Shown here piece after piece: positions 1 to 5,026 of a stretch of DNA of 5,566 nucleotides. Origin of the DNA: CAZVJA01 sp964626885 (GTDB lineage: Bacteria; Planctomycetota; Planctomycetia; Planctomycetales; Planctomycetaceae). Each line of letters starts with the position of its first letter. Within the stretch, counting starts at the first letter, position 1. The position numbers were made by a program, and so were the translations under genes. The notes beneath the pieces are model-generated. The model saw only the letters and a list, made by a program, of their open reading frames with translations. It had not been told where the DNA came from and did no database searches. The stretch is from contig CAZVJA010000281.1 of assembly GCA_964626885.1 (NCBI GenBank), positions 1-5,566 on the forward strand, read 5' to 3'.

Positions 1-206
1 TTTTTGCGCACCTTCGAACCTTCTCGCGAGGTTTCGACGGAGTTCTTCGCCGCAACGTCGGCGCGACTTTGTTTCAGGGAAGCTGTCAGCGGTCAGCTTT
101 CAGCAATCAGCCCGGAAGAAGGAAGAGGGAGGGTGGAAGATGGAGGATGGAAGAGGAGAACAGAGGACGAAAGACGGAGGACGGAGGGAATCAGACTCTT
201 GCCAAG

Positions 207-224
207 CCGACGACTTGTCGTCGG
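207..224. repeat. Perfect 8-bp inverted repeat inside array I
   Basis: CCGACGAC (207-214) and GTCGTCGG (217-224) are exact reverse complements separated by TT. As RNA this can form a 7-bp stem closed by a CUUG tetraloop. No T-run follows on either strand, so it is not a standard intrinsic terminator. It lies in the least repetitive part of the heptamer array and could be a REP-like dispersed palindrome, which cannot be tested from a single copy. Confidence 0.6.
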
Positions 225-290
225 AACAGCAATCAAGACGAGGACGGAGGGAGGAGGATGGAAAGAAAAAGAGTCCCGAGTCCTGGGTCA

Positions 291-323
291 GCAATCCGCA
301 ATTCGCAATCCGAAATTCGCAAT
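291..323. repeat. GCAATYC heptamer tandem repeat
   Basis: Almost five consecutive 7-bp units are present: GCAATCC at 291, GCAATTC at 298, GCAATCC at 305, GAAATTC at 312 and a partial GCAAT at 319. This is the cleanest short-period block of array I. In translation it yields AIRNSQ-like peptides, which makes it a source of false ORFs. Confidence 0.85.
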
Positions 324-377
324 GCCTGAAGCCTGGAGCCCGAGCGCCTGAAGCCTGGAGCCCGAGCGCCTGAAGCC
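324..377. repeat. Perfect 22-bp tandem repeat, about 2.5 copies
   Basis: Copies at 324-345 and 346-367 are identical, and the first 10 bases of a third copy follow at 368-377. Each 22-bp unit is itself three related heptamers (GCCTGAA, GCCTGGA, GCCCGAG) plus one extra C. The long unit therefore probably arose by duplication within the heptamer array. Exact identity suggests recent duplication or slippage. Confidence 0.9.
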
Positions 378-511
378 AGCAGCAATTACTGTCCGGCGGA
401 GCGGGCCGAGCGGACTCGCAGGCACAACGCCCGCGCGAGCGAGACGTCCTTGCCCTCATCCACACCAAACACCCCCGCAACGTTTAACGGTGTAGCATGG
501 CAAGCGAGATA

Positions 512-1105
512 TCAGGACGCGAAGTGCGCGAGGTACGGCAGCTTGGCGGCGGTTTGGCGGATCTTCGGCTCGCCGGCCAGCAGTTGGCCGAGGAAGTCGT
601 ACGATCCGCTGACGAGCGAGTTGCGGGCGCTCTCGGGGATAGTGGTTCCCACAGTCTGGCCGCCGCAGCGGAGTTCGTTCTTCACCAGATCGACGGTCAG
701 CTCGGTCGTCGGCGACTTTTGCACCGTCTCCGCCAGTTTGGCGAGAGCAGCGCGATCAGCACAGACGCACGGAATGCCGAGCGACGTGCAGTTGCCGAAG
801 AAAATCTCCGCGAACGATTCCGCGACGACCGCTTTGATGCCCCAACGCATGAGCGCCTGCGGGGCATGCTCGCGCGACGACCCGCAGCCGAAGTTCCGAC
901 CGGCGATCAGCACGCTTCCCCCTTGAAAGCGAGGATCGTCGAAGGGATGTTTCGCATCCTGCTGGCGATCATCCTCGAAGGCATGCTCTCCCAAACCATC
1001 GAAGGTCACGCAACGAAGATAGCGAGCCGGGATGATTCGGTCGGTATCGATGTCGTCCAGAAAGAGCGGCACGCCGCGGCCGGTAATGTGTTCGATTTTG
1101 TTCAT
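512..1105 (-). CDS. leuD: 3-isopropylmalate dehydratase small subunit LeuD
   Basis: This 197-residue protein is the swivelling small subunit of isopropylmalate isomerase, which with LeuC converts 2-isopropylmalate to 3-isopropylmalate in cytosolic leucine biosynthesis. What is seen: the substrate-loop segment DIDTDRIIPARYL (residues 18-30), the family signature NFGCGSSREHAPQAL (71-85), the following AVVAESFAEIFFGNC stretch (92-106), and a length normal for bacterial LeuD. The ATG at 1105 puts the conserved N-terminal ITGRGVPLFLDDIDTD segment in its usual place. No Shine-Dalgarno sequence precedes it: the upstream bases on this strand are pyrimidine-rich repeat units abutting the start codon. 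leuC lies upstream on the same strand with a 163-bp gap filled by repeats, so cotranscription is likely but unproven. Homoaconitase-type or other aconitase-family small subunits are the alternative; the neighbouring leuC favours LeuD. Confidence 0.95.
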   Translation of the reverse strand: MNKIEHITGRGVPLFLDDIDTDRIIPARYLRCVTFDGLGEHAFEDDRQQDAKHPFDDPRFQGGSVLIAGRNFGCGSSREHAPQALMRWGIKAVVAESFAEIFFGNCTSLGIPCVCADRAALAKLAETVQKSPTTELTVDLVKNELRCGGQTVGTTIPESARNSLVSGSYDFLGQLLAGEPKIRQTAAKLPYLAHFAS

Positions 1106-1106
1106 A

Positions 1107-1260
1107 GGGGTCAGGAGTTAGGATTCAGGAATTAGGGGTCAGGAGAAAAAGCGAATAGCGAACAGAAGTTGGCGAATCGGGAAAGAAGACCGTCGATTCC
1201 TCTTGCTGACCGCTGAAAGCTGACTGCGACATCCGACTTTGGACCTTGAACTTTGGACCA
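1107..1260. repeat. Heptamer repeat array II between leuC and leuD
   Basis: This is 154 bp, exactly 22 units of 7 bp, filling nearly the whole gap between the two genes. Read on the plus strand, the blocks are GGRNTYA-type (GGGGTCA at 1107 and 1135, GGAGTTA at 1114, GGATTCA at 1121, GGAATTA at 1128), NRGCGAA-type (1149-1183, for example TAGCGAA at 1156 and TGGCGAA at 1170), GCTGAMN-type (GCTGACC at 1205, GCTGAAA at 1212, GCTGACT at 1219) and GGACYT-type (1233-1260, TGGACCT at 1240 and TGGACCA at 1254). Units at 1184-1204 are poorly conserved. The 12-mer AGGGGTCAGGAG occurs twice, at 1106 and 1134, four units apart. The array touches the leuD start codon on one side and ends 8 bp from the leuC stop codon on the other. 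Confidence 0.85.
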
Positions 1261-1268
1261 TGCCAACC

Positions 1269-2690
1269 CTACACCGCCGCCGGCGAGAGCATTTCCCGCA
1301 CGTCGGCCACGCAGCCTTCGATGGCCGCGGCTGCGACCATCGCCGGGCTCATTAACAGCGTGCGGCCGGTCGGGCTTCCCTGGCGACCTTTGAAATTCCG
1401 GTTGCTTGATGACGCGCAGATCTCGCGACCAACGAGTTTGTCGGGGTTCATTGCCAGGCACATCGAACAGCCCGCGCCCCGCCACTCAAAACCGGCTTCC
1501 TTGAAGATGCGATCGAGCCCTTCGTCTTCCGCCTGTTTGCGGATCTGCTGCGAACCGGGCACAACCAGCGCCCGCACGTTCGGAGCGACATGCCGCCCTT
1601 TTGCTATCTCGGCCGCTTCCCGCAGGTCGGAGATCCGCGAGTTGGTGCAGGAGCCGATGAACGCGACGTTGATCTTCAATCCGCGGATCGGCTGGTTCTC
1701 TTGAAGCTCCATGAACTCGAGCGCCTCGGCTAAACCTTTTTGTTCCGATTCCGGGAAAGCGGAGACAGCCGGAATGTTTTCGTTCACGCCCACCGATTGG
1801 CCGGGGTTGATGCCCCACGTGACCGTCGGCTCGATTTCGGCACCGTTGATGGTGAACTCGTCATCAAACTCGGCGTTCGGTCCGGAGGCGAGACTCAACC
1901 ACCACTTGGCGGCGCGCTCGAATTCCTCACCCTTCGGCGCCATTGGCCGGCCGCGCAGGTATTCGACAGTTGTGGCATCGGGATTGATGTAGCCGCAGCG
2001 CGCGCCCCCTTCGATGCTCATATTGCAGACGGTCATCCGTTCTTCCATCGACATGCGTTCGAAGACCGGGCCGGCGTATTCATAGGCGTAACCAACACCC
2101 CCTTGCACTCCCAACCGGCGGATGATGTCGAGGATGACGTCCTTCGCGAAGACCCCCGGTTCGAGCTCGCCGGTGACGGTGATGCGGCGGACTTTAGGGC
2201 GGTTCATCGCCAGCGTTTGCGTGGCGAGCACGTGTGCCACCTGGCTGGTGCCGATGCCCAGCGAGATGTTGCCGAACGCGCCGTGAGTGCTGGTGTGGCT
2301 GTCGCCGCAGACGAGCGTGATGCCGGGCTGGGTGAGCCCTTGCTCCGGGCCGACAACGTGGACGATCCCCTGCCGGGTGTCGTCGAGGTTGAGCAGCCGC
2401 ACGCCGAACTCCCGGCAGTTCTTTTCGATGGCGGACATCATCTCTTCGGCGAGAGCGTCGGCGAAGGGGCGTGCCTGGTTATCGGTGGGGATGATGTGGT
2501 CGACCGTGGCCAGGGTCCGCTCGGGGTACATGACCTTGAGCCCCCGCTCGCGGAGCATCTCGAACGCCTGCGGGCTGGTCACTTCGTGGATCAGGTGCCA
2601 GCCGATGAACAACTGCGTCTGGCCGGAGGGGAGTGTCTGGACCGTATGGAGATCCCAGACCTTGTTGAAGAGGTTGCGTTTGTCGGGCAT
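1269..2690 (-). CDS. leuC: 3-isopropylmalate dehydratase large subunit LeuC
   Basis: This 473-residue protein is the catalytic, [4Fe-4S]-carrying subunit of isopropylmalate isomerase, an aconitase-family enzyme acting with LeuD in cytosolic leucine biosynthesis. What is seen: the N-terminal LWD-like segment (NLFNKVWDLH, residues 6-15), DHIIPTDN (64-71), the aconitase signature CGDSHTSTHGAFG (128-140), and the three cluster ligands expected for the family, Cys348 in GSCTNSR and Cys408 and Cys411 in GCSMCLAMN. SSNRNFKGRQG (428-438) follows. Length is normal for bacterial LeuC and the frame is intact. The ATG at 2690 fits the family N-terminus. No clear Shine-Dalgarno sequence is present; a T/A-rich stretch and heptamer units precede it. 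It is transcribed leftward toward leuD and is divergent from ffh. Confidence 0.97.
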   Translation of the reverse strand: MPDKRNLFNKVWDLHTVQTLPSGQTQLFIGWHLIHEVTSPQAFEMLRERGLKVMYPERTLATVDHIIPTDNQARPFADALAEEMMSAIEKNCREFGVRLLNLDDTRQGIVHVVGPEQGLTQPGITLVCGDSHTSTHGAFGNISLGIGTSQVAHVLATQTLAMNRPKVRRITVTGELEPGVFAKDVILDIIRRLGVQGGVGYAYEYAGPVFERMSMEERMTVCNMSIEGGARCGYINPDATTVEYLRGRPMAPKGEEFERAAKWWLSLASGPNAEFDDEFTINGAEIEPTVTWGINPGQSVGVNENIPAVSAFPESEQKGLAEALEFMELQENQPIRGLKINVAFIGSCTNSRISDLREAAEIAKGRHVAPNVRALVVPGSQQIRKQAEDEGLDRIFKEAGFEWRGAGCSMCLAMNPDKLVGREICASSSNRNFKGRQGSPTGRTLLMSPAMVAAAAIEGCVADVREMLSPAAV

Positions 2691-2694
2691 TTTA

Positions 2695-2743
2695 AATGGA
2701 GCAAATAGCGAATAGTGGGTAGGAAAGAGCGAAAACGGGAGAC
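2695..2743. repeat. Short heptamer repeat array III upstream of leuC
   Basis: Seven consecutive 7-bp units begin 5 bp from the leuC start codon. They include CAAATAG (2702), CGAATAG (2709), TGGGTAG (2716), GAAAGAG (2723) and CGAAAAC (2730). The unit CGAATAG also occurs at 1152-1158 in array II, and the 9-mer AGCGAATAG is shared exactly (1150-1158 and 2707-2715). The array is on the 5' side of leuC, so it would lie in its mRNA leader. Confidence 0.65.
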
Positions 2744-2748
2744 CCCGT
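2735..2748 (-). promoter_or_regulatory. Small hairpin in the presumed leuC leader
   Basis: On the minus strand, ACGGG and CCCGT form a perfect 5-bp stem with a 4-nt loop, followed by three further T residues. It lies about 45 bases upstream of the leuC start codon and overlaps the end of heptamer array III. The stem is short and the T-run weak. It could be a minor attenuator-like structure or chance, and no leucine-rich leader peptide was recognised. Confidence 0.2.
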
Positions 2749-2796
2749 GTTTATCGAACTGGAAAAGCTTTGTTTTGACTGACCCGGGAACGCTCC

Positions 2797-2805
2797 ATTC
2801 TAGCA
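2797..2805 (-). promoter_or_regulatory. Possible extended -10 promoter element for leuCD
   Basis: The minus strand reads TGCTAGAAT, an extended -10 (TGN) joined to TAGAAT, one mismatch from TATAAT. No convincing -35 lies at the usual distance. Transcription from here would start near 2790 and give leuC a leader of about 100 nt. This is a tentative call from sequence only. Confidence 0.25.
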
Positions 2806-2899
2806 GTGACTGAGCGGAAATGTGAGTCTGGCAGGACGTTGCGACGCGGGCAAGACACAGACGAGGTTTGCCGGGTTCGGTTTTTCCGGGGTGGGGGCG

Positions 2900-2921
2900 T
2901 TTTCCGAGACGGTGCGGAAAA
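2900..2921. repeat. 7-bp inverted repeat upstream of the ffh promoter
   Basis: TTTTCCG (2900-2906) and CGGAAAA (2915-2921) are exact reverse complements around an 8-nt spacer. A further TTTTCCG lies at 2882-2888, exactly 18 bp to the left. The arrangement, T-run first and A-run last, is the opposite of an intrinsic terminator. It ends 16 bp upstream of the -35 element, so it may be a protein-binding site or chance. Confidence 0.3.
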
Positions 2922-2937
2922 TCGGTGGCTGGGGACG

Positions 2938-2966
2938 TTGTCATTCAGAACCCCCGCTCATAAAAT
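2938..2966 (+). promoter_or_regulatory. Sigma70-type promoter for the ffh-rpsP-trmD operon
   Basis: TTGTCA (2938-2943) and TAAAAT (2961-2966) each differ from the -35 and -10 consensus by one base, with an ideal 17-bp spacer. Transcription would start around 2972-2974, leaving a leader of about 100 nt before ffh. It is the best promoter match I saw in the divergent region, and its direction fits the operon. Confidence 0.6.
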
Positions 2967-2978
2967 GTCGGGTTCGCC

Positions 2979-2990
2979 CCAACATGTTGG
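2979..2990. promoter_or_regulatory. Perfect 12-bp palindrome just after the promoter
   Basis: CCAACATGTTGG is its own reverse complement. It begins 12 bp after the -10 element, roughly +7 to +18 of the predicted transcript, a classic place for a repressor operator. No known operator consensus is claimed, and a 12-bp palindrome can occur by chance. Confidence 0.35.
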
Positions 2991-3040
2991 TGAAACAAGT
3001 TTTGTGCATTCCGACCCATCGGGGCTGGGCGGACGATTCG

Positions 3041-3057
3041 GCGGCGCCGTGCGCCGC
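3041..3057 (+). promoter_or_regulatory. GC-rich hairpin in the ffh leader
   Basis: GCGGCGC (3041-3047) and GCGCCGC (3051-3057) form a perfect 7-bp all-GC stem around a CGT loop. It ends 7 bases before the weak ribosome-binding sequence AGGGTG (3065-3070) and 17 bases before the ffh ATG. With no T-run it is not a terminator. It could influence ribosome access or message stability. Confidence 0.4.
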
Positions 3058-3074
3058 AACGGTCAGGGTGTCTC

Positions 3075-4556
3075 ATGTTCGAGGCGATCACGCAAAGCCT
3101 GAAATCCGCGATGTCGTTTATCGACCGCGGTCGGCTTACCGAAGCGAATATTCGCGACGGTCTGCGCCAAGTTCGCCAAGCCCTGCTCGAAGCGGACGTC
3201 AACTACGAGATCGCGCAGCAGTTCATCGGCCGAGTGACCGAGCAGGCGGTCGGCGACCGGGTGTTGAAGTCGCTGAAGCCCAGCGAACAGATTGTCGGCA
3301 TCGTCTACCAGGAACTCGTCAACCTGATGGGTCCGGTGGACCATTCGCTGACGATCAAGCGGGACGGCATCACCATCCTGATGATGTGCGGCTTGCAGGG
3401 TAGCGGTAAAACGACGACCTGCGGCAAGCTCGCCAAGATGCTGAATGACGCCGGGACGAAGCCGATGCTCGTCGCCGCCGACTTGCAGCGCCCCGCCGCC
3501 ATCGAACAGTTGAAGGTCATCGGCCAGCAGATCGGCGTGCCGGTTTACAGTGAAGCGCCGGATAAGAGCTCCCCGCTGCAGGTTTGCCGAAACGGGCTCG
3601 AGGCCGCAAAACGTGCCGGTGACATCAAGGTGCTCATTCTCGACACCGCCGGCCGATTGCACGTCGATCAGCAATTGATGGACGAGCTCGAGCTGATCGA
3701 CCGGAAGCTGTCGCCGGACCAGGCGTTGCTTGTCTGCGACTCGATGACCGGGCAGGACGCCGTGAACAGCGCAAAGGTCTTCAACGAGTCGCTCGAGCTC
3801 GACGGCGTGATTCTGACGAAGCTCGACGGCGACACGCGCGGCGGTGCGGCGCTCTCGGTCAAAGCAGTCACCGGCGTGCCGATCAAGTTCATCGGCGTCG
3901 GCGAGCAGCTCGACCGGCTCGAAGAGTTTCATCCAGAGCGGATGGCCAGCCGGATTCTCGGCGGCGGCGACCTGGCAACGCTCATCGAAAAAGCACAGCG
4001 TGAATTCAACGCGGAAGAAATGCAGCTCCAGCAGGAAAAAATGCTGGAGGGAAAATTCACGCTGGAGGATTTCAAGAACCAGTTCAGGCAGATGAAGAAG
4101 CTCGGTCCGATGCGCCAGATCATGGGGATGATCCCCGGTCTGGGGGAGCATATGGACGCGAATCCGGACGTCGAGCCGGAAGACGAGCTGCGGCGCATCG
4201 AGGGGATCATCAATTCGATGACTCCCGACGAGCGACGGAATCCGCAGATTATTGATCGCAGCCGCCGCGGCCGCATTGCTCGCGGCAGCGGTACCGATGC
4301 CGCGGACGTCAGCCGGTTGGTGAAGGAATTCAACGCGATGTCGGGGATGATGCAGCAGATGGCGGGGTTGGGAATCCGCGATCGGTTTCGTGCCATCAAG
4401 CAGATGGCCGACGGCGGTATGTTGAACCCCGGCGCAAGACTGCAACAAGACAAAATGCGGAGCAAGCGGGGCCCGGTCGATCAGGCCAAGGCCCGGGATA
4501 AAAAGAAGAAACAACGACAGGCGGCGAAAAACGCCCGGAAGCGGAACCGCCGCTAG
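3075..4556 (+). CDS. ffh: Signal recognition particle GTPase Ffh (SRP54)
   Basis: This 493-residue protein is the protein subunit of the bacterial signal recognition particle. It binds 4.5S RNA and signal sequences of nascent membrane or exported proteins and docks with FtsY at the membrane. What is seen: an N-domain four-helix bundle (about 1-90, with GRLTEANIRDGLRQVRQALL and ALLEADV), then the G domain with P-loop GLQGSGKTT (106-114), ADLQRPAA (135-142), DTAGR (190-194), TKLDGDTRGG (248-257) and GVGEQLDRLEEF (274-285). The M domain runs from about 300, with LEDFKNQFRQMKKLGPM (330-346), the RNA-binding SRRGRIARGSGT (396-407) and a methionine-rich stretch MSGMMQQM (422-429). The strongly basic C-terminal tail (about 460-493) makes it some 40 residues longer than E. 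coli Ffh. The ATG matches the family N-terminus (MFEAITQSL); AGGGTG six bases upstream is a modest ribosome-binding site. It is first gene of an operon with rpsP and trmD. Confidence 0.98.
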   Translation: MFEAITQSLKSAMSFIDRGRLTEANIRDGLRQVRQALLEADVNYEIAQQFIGRVTEQAVGDRVLKSLKPSEQIVGIVYQELVNLMGPVDHSLTIKRDGITILMMCGLQGSGKTTTCGKLAKMLNDAGTKPMLVAADLQRPAAIEQLKVIGQQIGVPVYSEAPDKSSPLQVCRNGLEAAKRAGDIKVLILDTAGRLHVDQQLMDELELIDRKLSPDQALLVCDSMTGQDAVNSAKVFNESLELDGVILTKLDGDTRGGAALSVKAVTGVPIKFIGVGEQLDRLEEFHPERMASRILGGGDLATLIEKAQREFNAEEMQLQQEKMLEGKFTLEDFKNQFRQMKKLGPMRQIMGMIPGLGEHMDANPDVEPEDELRRIEGIINSMTPDERRNPQIIDRSRRGRIARGSGTDAADVSRLVKEFNAMSGMMQQMAGLGIRDRFRAIKQMADGGMLNPGARLQQDKMRSKRGPVDQAKARDKKKKQRQAAKNARKRNRR

Positions 4557-4583
4557 GCAAATTTCACTCGTACTTTATTGAAC

Positions 4584-4590
4584 AAAGGAG
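4584..4590 (+). promoter_or_regulatory. Strong Shine-Dalgarno sequence of rpsP
   Basis: AAAGGAG lies seven bases before the GTG at 4598 and fixes that start. It is the clearest ribosome-binding site in the window; the other genes have weak ones or none, in keeping with a highly expressed ribosomal protein gene. Confidence 0.8.
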
Positions 4591-4597
4591 AGAGCGT

Positions 4598-4960
4598 GTG
4601 ACTGTTCGAATTCGGATGAAGAAAATGGGGCGCAAGCATCGTCCGTTCTTTCGTGTCTGCATCATGGACTCTCGCAGCCCGCGCGATGGAAAGGCGATCG
4701 AAGAGGTGGGCCACTATGACCCGATGGTTCGTTCCAAGGCGGATCGCGTCCGTCTGGACATGGAGCGGATCGACTACTGGCTGTCGGTTGGCGCACAGCC
4801 CAGCGTGAACGTGGCGGCGCTGATCAAGAAAGTGCGAACAAACAATTTCGGAACGGCAGCGGCGCCTCCGCCGATGCTTCCTCCGAAGGAGAAGCCGAAG
4901 GCTGCAGAACCCGAAGCCGGCGCGGAAGCTCCGGCGGAAGAAGCGGCCGCGGCCGAATAA
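4598..4960 (+). CDS. rpsP: Small ribosomal subunit protein bS16
   Basis: This 120-residue protein is bS16 of the 30S subunit, which binds 16S rRNA and helps assemble the body of the subunit. What is seen: the start TVRIRMKKMGRKHRPFFRVCIMD (2-24), the family motif DSRSPRDGKAIEEVGHYDP (24-42) and the helix ERIDYWLSVGAQPS (56-69) followed by VAALIKKV (72-79). The first 85 residues cover the whole conserved domain, since E. coli bS16 has 82. An Ala/Pro/Glu/Lys-rich tail follows (about 86-120) with no globular character. The start is GTG with a strong AAAGGAG seven bases upstream. It sits 41 bp after ffh with no terminator between and 66 bp before trmD, so it is most likely cotranscribed. The rimM gene often found next to it is absent here. 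Confidence 0.97.
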   Translation: MTVRIRMKKMGRKHRPFFRVCIMDSRSPRDGKAIEEVGHYDPMVRSKADRVRLDMERIDYWLSVGAQPSVNVAALIKKVRTNNFGTAAAPPPMLPPKEKPKAAEPEAGAEAPAEEAAAAE

Positions 4961-5026
4961 GCGACAGAGGTTCGGTGGGGAACGGGATCACCCGCTCGAA
5001 CCGCCACGGGATGTGTTGTGCCAGCC

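Larger units (their letters stand above)
85..377. repeat. Degenerate 7-bp (heptamer) repeat array I
   Basis: Reading in steps of seven gives blocks of related units. The blocks are GTCAGCN-type (from 85: GTCAGCG, GTCAGCT, TTCAGCA, ATCAGCC), NGGARGA-type (113-154, for example TGGAAGA at 134 and 148), GAGGAC/GGAGGGA-type (155-189 and again 239-266), AGTCCYG (272 and 279), GCAATYC-type (291-323) and GCCTGRA-type (324-377). The register holds between distant parts: the 13-mer GAGGACGGAGGGA occurs at 177-189 and 240-252, 63 bp or nine units apart, and CAGCAATCA occurs at 101 and 227, 126 bp or eighteen units apart. Positions 197-231 are less clearly repetitive and contain a palindrome. Function is unknown. 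Heptanucleotide tandem repeats are known from cyanobacteria (STRR elements), but this one changes its unit in blocks rather than repeating one sequence. Confidence 0.8.
1..511. other. Gene-free region downstream of leuD, mostly repeats
   Basis: No credible gene is seen here. Several frames stay open for more than 200 bases, all three forward frames included, but the translations are low-complexity (runs of Arg/Glu/Gly/Lys or AIRNSQ-like peptides). They follow from a T-poor, purine-rich strand that cannot form stop codons. Positions 1-84 hold an imperfect inverted repeat (15-21 against 29-36, one bulge) and nothing else I can name; the end or start of an unseen neighbour cannot be excluded. 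Positions 85-377 are heptamer repeats, annotated separately. Positions 378-511 are ordinary GC-rich sequence with a weak 5-bp inverted repeat (391-395 with 411-415). No stem followed by a T-run is visible after leuD, so its terminator is not identified. Confidence 0.75.
2691..3074. other. Divergent intergenic region between leuC and ffh
   Basis: This 384-bp stretch has no credible gene. Overlapping ORFs in several frames have no recognisable motifs and run into leuC or ffh in the wrong frame. From left to right it holds a short heptamer array next to leuC, a small GC hairpin in the presumed leuC leader, a possible extended -10 element for leuC, an AT-flanked inverted repeat (2900-2921), a good rightward promoter (2938-2966), a 12-bp palindrome (2979-2990) and a GC-rich hairpin (3041-3057) before ffh. 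No 4.5S RNA was recognised. Confidence 0.8.

Noticed and set aside
85..377. CRISPR array
   Set aside because: Units are 7 or 22 bp without unique spacers of 25-40 bp, there are no long identical direct repeats, and no cas gene is nearby.
391..415. Terminator for leuCD
   Set aside because: GTCCG/CGGAC is only a 5-bp stem with a 15-nt loop and no T-run on the minus strand.
497..1135. 212-codon open frame antisense to leuD
   Set aside because: It covers leuD on the opposite strand, and its end lies in the repeat array. LeuD motifs are unambiguous on the minus strand.
1132..1485. 117-codon minus-strand frame spanning the leuC end and array II
   Set aside because: Half is leuC read in another frame and half is heptamer repeat; no protein family is recognisable.
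1740..2708. 322-codon open frame antisense to leuC
   Set aside because: It overlaps leuC completely, shows no recognisable motif, and is explained by the codon bias of leuC.
2873..2934. G-quadruplex from several G-runs upstream of the ffh promoter
   Set aside because: The G-runs are unevenly spaced, with loops too long for a confident four-tract motif.
3061..3067. GGTCAGG resembling part of the 4.5S RNA apical domain
   Set aside because: The GGAA/AGCAG counterpart and the surrounding stem are missing, and the site sits at the ffh ribosome-binding region. Treated as coincidence.
2822..3403. 193-codon plus-strand frame in the divergent region running into ffh
   Set aside because: It overlaps the conserved N-terminus of ffh in a different frame, and its own translation has no motif.
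3063..4514. 483-codon open frame antisense to ffh
   Set aside because: It mirrors the whole of ffh, whose identity is certain. The translation is rich in His, Arg and Leu with no domain motifs, as expected from the antisense of a GC-biased gene.
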